Part shown: positions 11,418-21,933 of the stretch, piece by piece
Layout of the letters: the number at the start of each line of letters is the position of its first letter
Numbering within the stretch: position 1 is the first letter of the stretch
Assembly (NCBI GenBank): GCA_963575745.1
Contig: CAUYUJ010022526.1
Coordinates: forward strand, 124,001 to 188,000
DNA length: 64,000 bases
Reading direction: 5' to 3'
DNA from: Prorocentrum cordatum
Lineage: Eukaryota > Sar > Dinophyceae > Prorocentrales > Prorocentraceae
Made by a program: the position numbers and the translations under genes
The notes under the pieces: generated by a model
What the model saw: the letters and a program-made list of their open reading frames with translations, nothing else
Database searches by the model: none
Told to the model about the DNA's origin: nothing

Positions 11418-11428
11418 CTCGTCGCGTC
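11028..11428. repeat. (CGT)n/(GTC)n array
   Basis: Two dense CGT blocks (11028-11080 and 11195-11428) around a unique segment at 11085-11190. The frames encode poly-Val, poly-Ser or poly-Arg on plus and poly-Asp or poly-Thr on minus, and are not genes. Confidence 0.9.
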
Positions 11429-12183
11429 CCACACCGCCCGACCCGCTCGGTCAGTCCCAGTGCCAGGGCGGCCTCGGGCAGGCGCAAAGGATGAGGCTCT
11501 ATCGTTCGAGAGCGGCTGGGAACGCCCTCAGCTCTGGAAGCGGCCGCGTCGCCCGATACATCATCCTTGGAGCCGGCAGCATTGGTTCCAGCCAGCAGGA
11601 AGAGGTGGTGATTTTCGAGGTGTTTTTTGTATTTTTTGTTTTCGTTCGGCCTCCGGTGGCTGTTACCCCGAGACCGTCAAAAACAGATCCGGGGCGACCC
11701 ATGGGAGTGGGTCTGGGGACGGATGTTGAGCGGATTTGGCCGCATCCCCCTTCGCGACCGATTTCCTAGGGTCCCAACCAGTGCAGACCCCCCCGGCCGC
11801 CTCGAGCATCCTCCAGGCCCGCCGCTTCTGGCATATTCCCGATTCGCCCTCCTGCTGCTACAGTCATCCCGCATAGTCAGGATGGGCAACCTTCCCAAGG
11901 ATGCCCATGCATCCTTGTCTCCTCGGACCATCCTTGGCCACTTTCGTCGGCCGCGCCCCGCCTGAAAAGTTTCGACATGGGCTTGCAAGGCCCTTGCGTC
12001 CTTATCGCGCATCCTCATGATACGGGCCGACTGGCCCGACAGCCCCACCCCGCCCAGGAGCGAGCGGTTTCGCTGTCGATAGCCCATCGCCGACACGTCC
12101 GCGAGGTATCGCTGGTTCTCGGTCGATGTTTCCATCCCTGAGCTTGTCCCCCCTGAACGTTTTCCCGCAGGAGAGGGTATGTA
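11429..12183. other. Unassigned region
   Basis: No gene recognised. A GT donor-like site follows AGCAGGAAGAG near 11605, but no supporting exon family was found. Confidence 0.4.
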
Positions 12184-12372
12184 AAGGCCTCTTAGATGGG
12201 GTCCGAGTGGATGGGGGTCGGAGGATCGCGCCGCATCGGCGATGCATTGGCGACGTCGTCGATTCATCGGCGCCGTCGGCGTGGAGAGAAACGGGCTCCA
12301 CATCGATCCGCATGGCCGCGGAACGATCCTCCGAACCCATCTGCTTGGACCCCATCTGGGATGCCAAGAGTA
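12184..12372. repeat. Foldback (MITE-like) element family F1, copy 3
   Basis: Left end AAGGCCTCTTAGATGGGGTC, then GGAGGATCGCGCCGCATC and a GGCGATGCAT core. The right end GATCCTCCGAACCCATC leads to GGACCCCATCTGGGATGCC, the inverted complement of the left end with several mismatches. About 190 bp, no coding capacity; more diverged than copy 2. Confidence 0.75.
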
Positions 12373-12845
12373 CGGCAGGGAGGCCCCCCCCTCTCTTCGG
12401 CGCACTCCGAGAGAGTCGGGCTGGCGGCGCCGCGGTCAGGGCCCTAGCGCGACCGCCTTCCCCGGGGAGGCCTTGTGGAGCAGGAGCTCCCTCGCCGCCG
12501 TGGCCGCCGCCGCGGCCAGCGCTAGAGCTTTCGAGTTTTCGGACCTCGATGTCTTCGGGCGTCTTCGTAGGTTCTCTGTGGTTGTCCAGCCTCGGGGTGC
12601 CTTCGAGCGGTTTCTTCCAGCCTCGGGATGCCTTCACGTGGCTGCGCCTCGAAGAGTGCGTTGCCGAGGTGCCCAGATCGTCCCGAATGGCCGTCGCGGG
12701 GCCGCGCTGTTGCCCGAACACCACTGGGGACGGGGACCAGCTCAGAGAGTGTCAGCGCAGGGAGATCGTCAGTGGTGGAGGGCGGAGGAAGGCAAACTTC
12801 TGCTGCGAGACTTCCCCCCCACCCTAAGGACAACCTGGGACAAGA
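12373..12845. other. Unassigned region
   Basis: No gene recognised. A short direct repeat (CAGCCTCGGGGTGCCTTC, then CAGCCTCGGGATGCCTTC) occurs at about 12589 and 12628. Confidence 0.4.
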
Positions 12846-12894
12846 TGCAAAGCAGTTCAGGAACACTGACCCAGTGTTCCTGAACTGCTTTGCA
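12846..12894. repeat. Perfect hairpin, 23-bp stem and 3-base loop
   Basis: The arms 12846-12868 and 12872-12894 are exact reverse complements (left arm starts TGCAAAGCAGTTCAGG, right arm ends CTGAACTGCTTTGCA) around the loop ACC. There is no mismatch, and pairing stops immediately outside. It lies outside any recognised gene. Possible readings are a small-RNA precursor, a fresh foldback from template switching, or a replication-derived palindrome. Confidence 0.95.
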
Positions 12895-13627
12895 GTCTGG
12901 GGCCCTCCCTAACGAAAACGGTTCCCATCTACAGCGGCCCGACTGTACAGTCGACCCGTATCATAAGGATGTTTCCGCGCCTGGCGGTGCAGTACCGCAG
13001 CCACCGCCGCGCTGCCGCATAGGATCCGACGGGGATCCCTTCCAAGACCCTGAGTGCTCCGAAAGCCAGGAAGGTGGAGGCGAGATTCGCAGCCTTTTCT
13101 GGTCTAAGTGCGCGGACTCGTGGGTGGGCACGGGCGCTCAACTGCTCGCGCGAGTGGCCCAGCCTCCGATGCTGCCTTGATTGGAGACTCGCGCATGTAG
13201 AATTTTCTTTTCTCAGCCGGTATCTCGAAATACCGACCGCGTGTCCCCCCCGTGAGATCCGTCGATGTGTTGTTTTTCAGCCCTCGGCCCCAAGGGTCGC
13301 GACCCCTTCCCTGGGGGTAGCTTTGCGCCCCAGATCCATTTTTGATAGACTCGGGACGCAATAATCGCAGGTTGATAGACCTCCTACCCTGACACGTCGA
13401 TTAAGGAATTGACCGTTTTCGGTTCGCGAGAGGGCGTCGCGGCCGTCATCTTTGCGGTTCCAGGTCCGTCGGTTTTGGTCCCGGGCCGTTTTCATTAAGG
13501 GGAGGTTTACTAAAGGGAGGGTTGTCCACCGCCGAAGGAATGGCCCTTGGATGCCGAAATCGAGGAAACTCGCCCAGATTGAAAGATCAGATCGTCGGAG
13601 ATTTGCCCTCCCCCCCCCCTTGATGGT
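12895..13627. other. Unassigned region
   Basis: No gene, repeat array or structured element recognised. Confidence 0.4.
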
Positions 13628-13760
13628 GCCACTCTCTGTCCTGGAGCCTCCGATGCTCGAGCCTCAGGCGTGTGCACGAGTGCTCCAACACCTCTGAGTG
13701 ACCCCATCGTCGAGCGAGGCTAGCGAGAAAGCACCGTTCCTGTCCCTGGGGGTCGCAACT
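13628..13760. repeat. Dispersed repeat family F5, copy 1
   Basis: Diverged match to 41228-41365: CTCTCTGT-C...CTCGAG-CTCAGGC, GCGAGYGCTCCA, GTCGAGCGAGGCYAGCG and CCTGYCC blocks in the same order. Function unknown. Confidence 0.55.
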
Positions 13761-13917
13761 GTTTATTTAATCGCTTCGCTCATTCCGCCGGCCCATAATG
13801 TCGCACCGTGGTCGCCTGTCCGAGTGGTCGTTTGCAGTGTGGAGCTGCGGCGTCGGGAGCTGTGTAGTTGTCGATACATTTGTTGTTGTTTTTTCATGGG
13901 GCTTCTAGGTGTTGGCG

Positions 13918-14020
13918 GCGGCGATGGCCGCCGCCAACAATTCATCCTCCTCTCGCCGCCGCCGCCCGCCGCCGCCGCCCGCCGCCGCCGCCCGCCGGCG
14001 TCGTCGTCGTGGAGGGTCGA
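13918..14020. repeat. (CCG)n/(CGT)n tract
   Basis: CGCCGCCGCC repeats followed by CGTCGTCGT, between an unassigned stretch and the GGCCTCTTGG minisatellite. Confidence 0.8.
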
Positions 14021-14084
14021 GGCTCGAGGCTGGAGGCCGAACGCGGGGGAGGAGGACCACCCCGACCCGCGTTTCCCAAGTCGC

Positions 14085-15120
14085 GTCTGGCTGGAGTCTT
14101 GGAGGCGTCCTGGGGGCCTCCTGAGGGTTTCTTGGAGGCCTCCAGAGGGCCTTTTGGAGGCCTCTTGAGGCCTCTTGAGGGCCTCTTGGGGGCCTCTTGG
14201 GGCCTTTGGGGGCGTCTTGGGGCCTCCCGGGGGCCTCTAAGGGCCGAGAGCTCGAAATTCTGTTTCGTGAACCCCCTCTTGGGGCGTTCTTGAAGCGTTC
14301 TTGGGGCCCTCTTGGGCCGTCTTGGAGGCCTCTGGGGCCGTCTTGGAGCCGTCTTGGGCCGTCTTGGGGCCCTCTTGGGGGCCTCTTGGGCCCTCTTGGG
14401 GCGATCTTGGAGGCCTCTTGAGCTGTTTAGGGGCGTCGGGGAACCGAAAAGGTTGAAACGCCCAAATTTGTCCAAAACCTATGGAAAAAGCATTGGTTGT
14501 TTGCCTCTTGGGGCCCTCTTGGGAATGCACTTGGAGACCTCCTGGGGATCTTGGAGGCTTCTTGGGTCATCTTGGAGACGCCTTGGGCCGTCTGGAGGCC
14601 ATCTTGGGCGTCGTGGAGCGATATTCGGGCGTCTCGAACCTCTCTTGGACCGTGTTGGGGGCGTTCTGGGGGCCTTCTTGGGCCGTCCTGGAGGCCTCTG
14701 GGGCCGTCTTGGAGCCGTCTTGGGCCGTCTTGGGGCCCTCTTGGGGGCCTCTTGGGCCCTCTTTGGGCGATCTTGGAGGCCTCTTGAGCCGTTTAGGGGC
14801 GTCGGGGAACCGAAAAGGTTGAAACGCCCAAATCTGTCCAAAACCAAAGGACAAGCACAGGTTTTTTGCCTCTTGGGGCCCTCTTGGGAGTTCTCTTGGA
14901 GGCCTCTTGGGGCATCTTGGAGGCTTCTTGGGTCATCTTGGGGACCTCTTGGGCCGTCTGGAGGCCATCTTGGGCGCCGTGGAGCGATCTTCGGGTGTCT
15001 CGGACCTCTCTTGGATTGTGTTGGGGGCCTCTTGGGGCCCTCTTGGGGCGATCCTGGAGGATCTGGGGGAGTGTCCGGGGCGTGTCTCGGGCGTGTCCCG
15101 GGCTCCTCTCGGGGTACTTT
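14085..15120. repeat. GGCCTCTTGG minisatellite with a ~370-bp higher-order unit
   Basis: Tandem units of GGGCCTCTTGGGGCC and GGCCGTCTTGGAGGCC, about 10-30 bp long. A higher-order copy is visible: the string GGGGCGTCGGGGAACCGAAA occurs at about 14422 and again about 370 bp later, each followed by AGGTTGAAACGCCCAAAT and GTCCAAAACC. The plus frame is open for 397 codons (14312-15505) with a Trp/Gly/Leu-rich repeat and is probably a composition effect. Related units occur at 53925-54090 and 57335-57495. Confidence 0.85.
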
Positions 15121-15719
15121 TGATCCAGGGACCCCCGGGGGCCGCCACGCGCGCGCGAACCAGAAATACTGTTTACCAGTTACCGGAGATCTTAGCACGC
15201 CTCTGGCCCGTTGGGCCGGCGAATTCGTATTCGGGCTGCCATGGCTATATCAGCACGTGGCTGCCATGCGCCTTGCGCCACTGGATGAGCTATTGTGCAT
15301 TGTTTTGCGACCCCATTACGACGGATTTCGGGGTGGGGTCGCGTCGTGTCGACCGGCGGCGACTCCGCCGTCGGCGTTCAACTCGGCATGCCGCCAGAGA
15401 CCCAGAATCGGTCCATCATTGAGTGATCCAGCTTTTTTTGAAACGGCGGATTGTTCAAGGTTGAGCGATTCCCGCGGTGTCAGGGACCAACGCCAGGGTC
15501 GATAAGACCCGAACCTGCTGTAGGACAGAGCAGAAAGGAGGACTCTAGGACTCTAGGGCTCCAGGAATGAGCGACAACAAACGTCGCAGGAAAGGGGACT
15601 CGGAAACGGACCAACACGACCATCAAGGGGCCTTTGACGACACTGTAGCAATCTCTTCTAGCGCCACTCTCGCCTGTTGCTCAATCGCCAGAGTTGATCT
15701 GCTCGTTCACGCACTTCTT
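15121..15719. other. Unassigned region
   Basis: No gene or repeat recognised; the tail of the minisatellite frame continues to 15505 without a motif. Confidence 0.4.
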
Positions 15720-16260
15720 CTAGACCGCACCTCTGCAGCATTCACAGCAGAACATCGGGGACAGCTCGATATAGTCCTCGCACACCTCGCAAACGCTGCC
15801 GTCCTCGTCCACCTGCGCACACGAGATATGGCCTCCTTTGTACAGGCGGAACCCCCTGGACCTGCACATCGGACATCGTCCCTCTTGCATCGCCGCCAGA
15901 ATGGCATTGCCTTCCTCCCCGTCGCCATCACCAGGCTCGTCGTCCTCTGGGGGCTCTTTTTTAGTGGTCCGACATTAACCTGAGTTATCGGGCCCGACCC
16001 CTCCCCTTTCCCCCAGATAACCTGACCTTGTCGGTTGCGCAGATTCGACTGTGGCGCGCAGTATTGGTGCGCGCGGGCAAAGGTGGGGTTGCCGATCAGG
16101 TTGGGATATCGGCCGGCACCTCCCCCCTTCCCCCGCAGAAGACAACCTGGGTTATCTCCTGATGCTTCGGGGTGAGCTGGCCAAGTTCCAACACGTCCTG
16201 GGCGCGCAATGCCGCTCCCTGCTCCGAGACGGGGGCAGCCTCTTGAGGCTGCGGCAACTC
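15720..16260 (-). CDS. Cys-rich protein, last two exons (putative zinc-binding)
   Basis: On the minus strand, exon 15953-15720 gives an acidic lead (PPEDDEPGDGDGEEGN) and then GRCPMCRSRGFRLYKGGHIS, a single Cys, DEDGSVCEVCEDYIELSP and MFCCECCRGAV before TAG at 15722-15720. The spacing C-x2-C-x14-C-x9-C-x2-C-x10-CC-x-CC suggests a zinc-binding module; no named family was recognised. Upstream, 16260-16148 gives EELPQPQEAAPVSEQGAALR and DVLELGQLTPKHQEITQ. Joining ACCCAG|GTTGTC to AAAAGAG|CCCCC (intron 16146-15954, 193 bp) keeps phase 0; a GA-AG alternative (CATCAG|GAGATA) also keeps phase. The predicted intron is filled by repeat F2. The N-terminus is missing; TGCAG|C near 16264 could be an earlier acceptor. 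Exon calls rest on composition, phase and Cys pattern only. Confidence 0.45.
15973..16157. repeat. Dispersed repeat family F2, copy 2 (in a predicted intron)
   Basis: Homologous to 7748-7935. It starts at TTAACCTGAGTTATCGGGCC and ends at CAACCTGGGTTATC, so its ends are short inverted repeats (AACC...TTATC against GATAAC...GGTT). It covers nearly all of the predicted 193-bp intron of the Cys-rich gene on the minus strand. Confidence 0.7.
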
Positions 16261-16805
16261 CTCTAAGCTGCATCATCCCACCTGTCCACGCTCAACTTGG
16301 TTTGTCAACCCATGCGGGGGCGATTGCGCTGATTATTTGGCGTTGGCTGGCGCGGCCGCGCGCATGCTTCCGCGCGCTCGTCGCAGCGTCTGGCGCGACC
16401 GACGTGGCCGCCTTGGCGCTGTCCGCTCGAGATTTCCCAGCGCGGCTCGCACGAGACCTGTATGATGGTGACGTCGGCAAAGGCGGACATGCTGATAATA
16501 GTAGCGATGATGGTGACGATCATCTCGGCAAGGCCACTGACGTCGCCGATGCTGGTCACGCCGGAGACGATGATGGTGTCCGTGTGCCGGTGGTGAAGGT
16601 TTAGGAAGGATCTCGTTATGCGCGCGCGGCCGACGCGCGCGAGTGGCCCGCGTGGAATTATTTGGCAGGGATCGTGCCCCCCCAGCAATTGCAGCAGCGT
16701 TCGAGTGAACCCGACATGCGCGCGCGGGAGGCGCGCGTGGACTCATGTGACGAACATGTTTGAATTACCCCAGTGCGACCCTACCTAGAAGTTGGAGCCC
16801 CTAGG
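16261..16805. other. Unassigned region
   Basis: GC-rich, with GCGCGCGCG palindromes near 16620-16735. No gene recognised. Confidence 0.4.
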
Positions 16806-16818
16806 AAAGCAGCATTAG

Positions 16819-17172
16819 TTGCTATGCTATGTCATGCCATGCCATGCTATGCTGCGCTATGCTGCGCCATGCTATACTATGCTATGCTAGGCTATGCTGC
16901 GCTACGCTATGCTATGCTCTATGCTATGCGATGCTATGCTAAGCTATGCCATGTCATGCTGCGCTGTGCTATGCTATGATATGTTATGCCATGCTAAGAT
17001 GCGCTATGCTATGCTATGCTATGATATACTGTGCTGTGCTGTGCTGTGCTGCGCTATGCTATGCTATGATATGCTATGCTGCGCTATGCTATGCTATGCA
17101 GGGCTATGCTATGATATGCTATGCTGCGCTATGCTATGCTACGCTATGCTATGCTATGCTGTGCTATGCTAA
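16819..17172. repeat. (ATGCT)n pentanucleotide satellite
   Basis: About 350 bp of GCTAT/GCTGC/GCCAT units with a 5-bp period. All plus frames read as Cys/Tyr/Ala/Met/Leu repeats and are not genes. Confidence 0.95.
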
Positions 17173-17287
17173 AGCTCAGCGAAGCTAAGATGAAGGTAAG
17201 CTAAGATAAACCTGAACTAAGATGAAGCTAAGCTAAGCTAAGATGAAACAAGCTGAGCTAAGATGAGATAAGCAACGCTAAGCTAAG
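17173..17287. repeat. (AAGCT)n degenerate pentanucleotide tract
   Basis: AAGCTAAGATGAAG-type units continuing the 5-bp period of the preceding satellite in different sequence, more decayed. Confidence 0.85.
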
Positions 17288-18603
17288 GGGACGTAACTGG
17301 GGGAACTGCGGGGCGGATACTGGGGGAACCGCCCGGGCCGGTTCCCACTGCCCGGCCCTTTAAGCCAAGAGAGTAAGAACCCTTCTAGGCAGAGCCTAGG
17401 TAGGGAACAAACTGAATGGTTTGCCTAAGATTTCGCAGGAATGCGCGCGTAAATGTTCGTTTTTGTAATCTTAAAATCGGATTTCGGGAACCTCGATTTT
17501 GAATTCCTTACGACGCCGTCGATTTTTGAAGGATTGCGACATGCGCGCCCGACGCCTACATTTCGTGCAAGCATTTCTTGAACATTGATGATGGTGTGTG
17601 AACATCGTGATCTTTGGCAATGATGGGTTCCTTTTTCAAATAAGCGAAGGGGCAGGATCGTATACTTCCGATACTTCCGATACTTCCGGCCTCGTGAGGG
17701 TGGAATAATTGAATTTCATTTAAGACAGGAAAATCGATGCCGTGCAATCTAGACGGCGACGGGGCGGGGCGGTGACGTCGAACACGGAATCGCCACACCG
17801 CCCGCTAGGGCCAGGCGACGGGCGGTGATCAGGCGGCGACGCGGGGCGACGGCGAGCATGGCTCCTCCTGACCGCCAGCCTGTCCAAGACAACGGGCGGC
17901 GGCGACGAGGCGGCGCCGGGGCGGCGGCGGCGAGGACGGATTTGCCAGACCGCCAGCCAGGCCCAGTTCCTTAGACCGAGCATCTTCTTTAGGTGGAGGG
18001 CAAAGGGTGAAACCTGAGATGCCGTCTCGAGGAATTTTCGAGGCCTGAATCTGCGAAAGGTGAATCACATGACGGATTGATTTTCGAGGTGCAAGAGCCC
18101 ATCTGTATTTCACCCTGAGCCCTCCACCTCACGATACTGCTCAGTTAGAAAAGGAGTAGGAAACCCTAAGGACGAGCAATGCTTGGAACTGAAGAAGTTC
18201 ACGCCTTTCTGCCGACCCCCCAGAAGAGGACATGTGCGTTTTCCCATGTCCTATGTAATGTTTGCCGCTTTCCGCCGTGCTGCCTTCGTGCAGTTTTCTT
18301 CCTCGTCTGTTGAGGGCTTCTTTGGGCGTCTCTGTGAGGCCTTGTAAAACTTTTCAGGACTCATTGTGGCTTTCGGGGGTCCTCTCGGGGCCCTTTCGGG
18401 GCATGGTGGGGGTCTCGCTCTATTCTGCCGGTCGCTGGGCGCTCAATGCCCGCCTGCCGAGGAACCATGGCGATTAGCAACAAGAAACTGCAGAAGATCA
18501 TGACCCTCCCTATCAACCAGATATTCAGGCGCCTGCGCCGATGGGGGATGAGGGGATTTGCGGAGAATGAGGAGGCGGTTCGAGGAGAGCGACCAGGAAG
18601 GGA
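17288..18603. other. Unassigned region
   Basis: No gene recognised. There is a CGGCGACG-rich part at 17750-17945 and a triple GATACTTCC near 17660. Frames in 17829-18477 lack motifs. Confidence 0.45.
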
Positions 18604-18923
18604 GTTGAAGGAGGAGAAGGAGGAGGAGGAGGAGGTGGAGACGGAGGAGGAGGAGGAGGAGGAACATAACATATAATACGGTGAGGAGAAGGGGGAGGGG
18701 GAAGGGGAGGAGGCTTGGAGAAGGAGGAGGATGAAGAGGAGGAGGAGGAGGAGGGCGAAGACGAAGACGAACATGAAGACGAAGACGAAGCTGAAGGCGA
18801 AGACCACAACGAAACAGAGGAATCCGAAGAATACGACGAATAAGAAAGTCAGACTACTACAACTAATCATAATAATAATGTTAGTAGGAATAACACGAGG
18901 AGGAACAGGAGCAGGAGGAGGAT

Positions 18924-18955
<32 letters not shown>

Positions 18956-18985
18956 GGAGGAAGAGGAGGAGGAGGAAGATCAGTA
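18604..18985. repeat. (GGA)n/(GAA)n array
   Basis: GGA-rich blocks at 18604-18662, 18680-18755 and 18890-18982, linked by GAAGAC units at 18755-18800. Glu/Lys frames on plus and Ser/Leu frames on minus are artefacts of the repeat. Confidence 0.9.
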
Positions 18986-19002
18986 TTGTAGTTTACTAGG
19001 TT

Positions 19003-19510
19003 TCGCGGCTTCGGGAGCGCACGTCCACAGCTATTTTTCGAGGCGTCGTGGCCTCGGGCGTCCAGAGCCGAATTCTCAGGAAACTACGGGGGGCCGACAG
19101 GCGCCCCCCGATCATGAATCTTCACACAAAAGTGACATTCTCTGTTCTGGCGAGGGGATGGCGCTTTTGTGGGCAGCCTCCGTGGGGTGAGTTCGTGGTT
19201 TCGGGAGTGCGAACTTGTTGTCGTCTACGCGGGGTTGTGGCCTCGGGGGCGGGACCGCTGAGCGAATCGTAATGTACTAGGGCTTGTGGCTTCGGGGTCG
19301 CAAGTTTGCTTTAATGTATGGTGGGTTGAGGCCTCGGGAGCGAGAAGGTGATGTAATTGGCGTGGGATTGTGGCTCCACGAGCGCGACGGCACCGTGGTT
19401 TGCAAGCGACTGGCTTCGAAGGCGCAGGCGCGTCGTATTTTGCTCAGGATGGTGGCTTCGGGAGCGCGGAAGCAAGGTAATTCACGAGGAATTGTGGTTT
19501 TGGAACGAGC
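19003..19510. repeat. Minisatellite family F3, copy 1 (GTGGCCTCGGGAGCGCGA)
   Basis: Irregular tandem units of about 40-60 bp, each containing a variant of TTGTGGCTTCGGGAGCGCGA followed by an AT-richer TTTTAATGTA-like spacer; about nine units. The same unit recurs at 39988-40250. Confidence 0.8.
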
Positions 19511-19627
19511 ACTTTCTGTGTACACTGCAAGTCCCCCTGTCTGCAGGGGGGGGCCCAGCACCCCTCCCCCCCGATGCAAAATCCTCCGACTTGATGCTGG
19601 CAGGCGACGACTGCGAGCACCAGCGCC

Positions 19628-19770
19628 AGCGGAGGAGAAGGAGGAGGAGGAGGAGGAGGAGGAAGAGGAGGAGGAGGAGGAGGAGGAGAAAGAGGAGGTG
19701 GAGGAGGAGGAGGAGGATGAGGGGGAGGGGGAGCCGGAGGAGGAGGAGGAGGAGGAGGAGGAGGAGGAGG
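19628..19770. repeat. (GGA)n array
   Basis: GGA/GAG units with GAA and GTG variants, leading directly into the (GAC)n array. Confidence 0.95.
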
Positions 19771-19875
19771 ACAACGACAGACGACAGATGACAGACGACG
19801 TGCGGCGGGCGACGCATGACGACGACGACGACGGACGACGGACGACACACGACGGATGACGGGCGATGGGCGACG

Positions 19876-19972
<97 letters not shown>

Positions 19973-20304
19973 TACGACGGGTCATGGACGACGGAAGACA
20001 GCCGACCTATGATGGTCTACGACGACGACGACGACAGTCCACGACGACGACGACGAGCAACGCATGGCGAACACGATGACGAAGACGGACGAAGGACGAC
20101 GACGACGGCGAGGACGACGCCGACGACGACGACGACGACCGACGACCGGCGACCGACGACGACGACCGACGACCGAGGACCGAGGACAGAGGACCGACGA
20201 CGGACGACGACGACGGCGACAGACGACGGACGACGGACGACGGATGACGGACGGCGGACGACGACGACGGCGAGGACGACGACAACGGACGACGACGACG
20301 ACTT
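19771..20304. repeat. (GAC)n/(ACG)n array
   Basis: More than 500 bp of GAC repeats with GACGGAC and GATGACG variants; the core at 19880-19972 is almost pure. The opposite-orientation (GTC)n array at 20761-21046 lies 450 bp further on. Confidence 0.95.
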
Positions 20305-20306
20305 TA

Positions 20307-20760
20307 ATGTCCCGCCCACCCGACCAGACCCGACTCGCCCGTTAGGGTCCGCCTGCCCGATCCGATCCTCCCGTCGGTGGTTTTGCGTGTCAACTTGATT
20401 ATGCCTCATACCTTCATGTCCCGCCCGCCCGACCGACCCGCCCGTTAAGGATCGCCCGCCTGGCCCGACCCCCCCGTCAGGGTTTTTACGAGCCACATGG
20501 ATTACGCATCATACTTGAATGTGCCGCCCGCCCGACCCGACCCGCCAGTTAGGGGTCTTACGTTACGCATCATGTTTAAAATCTCGCCCGCTCGGCCCGA
20601 CCCGCCCGTTTCAATCCTCCGGCCCATTCCGACCTGCATGTTGAGAATCCTACGTGCCACTTTGACTATGCAACATACTTTCATGTCCCGCCCGCTCGAC
20701 CCGACCACCCATTAGGGTTGAGCCCGCTCGACCCGACTCGCTTTTTAGGGTCCGCCCGCC
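20307..20760. repeat. ~105-bp tandem repeat, five units
   Basis: Units start ATGTCCCGCCCGCCCGACC at 20307, 20416, 20519, about 20579 (short preceding unit) and 20683. Each has a CCCGACCCGCCCGTTAGGG block and a GATTACGCATCATACTT-like block. The spacing is 109, 103, 60 and 104 bp. Confidence 0.85.
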
Positions 20761-21046
20761 CGTCGTGGTCGAGGTCGTCGTCCGTCGTCAGTTGTGCGTC
20801 TTGCGTCGTCGTTGTCATCCACCGTCCGTCGTCCTTCGTCCGTCGTCGTCGTCGTCGTTGTCGTCGACGACGTCGTCGTCAGCCATCGTCTTTCGTCTTC
20901 GTCGTCGTCGTGTGTCGGCCGTCGTTCGGTGTTGACTTCGTTGTCGTCGTCGTCGTCGTTGTCGTCATCGTCATCGTCCTTGTCGTCGTTCGTCCTTTGT
21001 CTTCCATTTTAGCCGTCGTCGTTCGTTGTTGGTCGTCGTCGTCTCG
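20761..21046. repeat. (GTC)n/(CGT)n array
   Basis: GTCGTCGTC blocks with TTCGTC variants, opposite in orientation to the (GAC)n array at 19771-20304. Confidence 0.9.
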
Positions 21047-21061
21047 ACCCCTTCTCCACCT

Positions 21062-21330
21062 GCAGCGGAGCAGCGGGCAGGCCCAATGGGGCCTTGTCTG
21101 CACCGTCACTATCACTGGACGTGACTGGTGGGTCCACTGGGACAGCCCCCCCTCCGCACAAGGGCAGCGTGCAGGCCCACGGGTCCTGCCCGCACCGGCA
21201 CGATCGCTGGACGTGACCCGTGGGTCCAGTGGGACCCTTTCGCCCTCTGCACCGGAGCTGCGTGCCGGCTCACTAGAGCCTTGCGGCCGCCCGCGCGAAG
21301 AAGCCCACTGGGGCCTGCGCAATGCTCACA
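21062..21330. repeat. ~90-100-bp tandem repeat, three units
   Basis: Units share GCAGCGYGCAGGCCCA, then CTGCACCG...ACTGGACGTGAC and GTGGGTCCACTGGGAC. Starts at about 21062, 21164 and 21253; the third is more diverged. Confidence 0.75.
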
Positions 21331-21933
21331 GGACGGCCCTGTGCGGGCCCAGGTTCCGGTACCTTAGAGCCGCGTCGTCGCCTGGTGCCCACCACGTGTG
21401 CCGGGCAGCAGAATTTTCAGGGCGGTCCGATCAGTACCGTTGGCGGTCTACGGATTCCGTCCGGCGGGTGCACCCGGCCGGCGTGTGGGCAGCCCGTTCC
21501 GTGCCTTCTGAGGCCTGCCTAGCCCGGTGGCGGTGGGCCCGCTGGGTGCTACGCGCGCGCCCGCGGCGGCGGCCGACGGCGACCGGCCGACGGCCTCGGA
21601 CGGACCGGGCGGCGTGGCCCAAATTGACTCCTAGGCCCCGCCACTCCGCCAGCCCTTCCCGTGACCCGCATTTCGTGTTACGGGCGCAGCGCACGAGCTT
21701 GGTTGCTCCCGCGCTCGGACCTCTGGACGGTCCGCCCTCTCGACGCGGCCCCTTGCTTTCGGTCCCATTCGCGGTCGCGGTCTTCCCTCGGTTACTCCGT
21801 GCGGGGCTTTCTTCCAATCGCCAGACCACTTGCCCTGTTGCCCGAGCAAGGAAACTCGCACCAGGCTGCGGCGCGCATGAAGAACAACGAGAGGCAGGTT
21901 TGCGCCTCCCCTCGCTGTGCGCGCAGCTCCGCT
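21331..21933. other. Unassigned region, possible 5' part of the tyrosine-recombinase element
   Basis: GC-rich DNA without recognised motifs, immediately upstream of the gag-like blocks that begin near 21934. It could include the element's 5' terminal repeat, which was not identified. Confidence 0.3.

Noticed and set aside
14312-15505. A 397-codon frame as a protein-coding gene
   Set aside because: It consists of minisatellite units with a Gly/Leu/Trp-rich readout and lacks any motif; the repeat alone explains openness.
20683-20765. TTAGGG-like strings as telomere repeats
   Set aside because: Only single ATTAGGGTT or GTTAGGGTC strings occur, each at a fixed place in a 105-bp unit; no TTTAGGG array.
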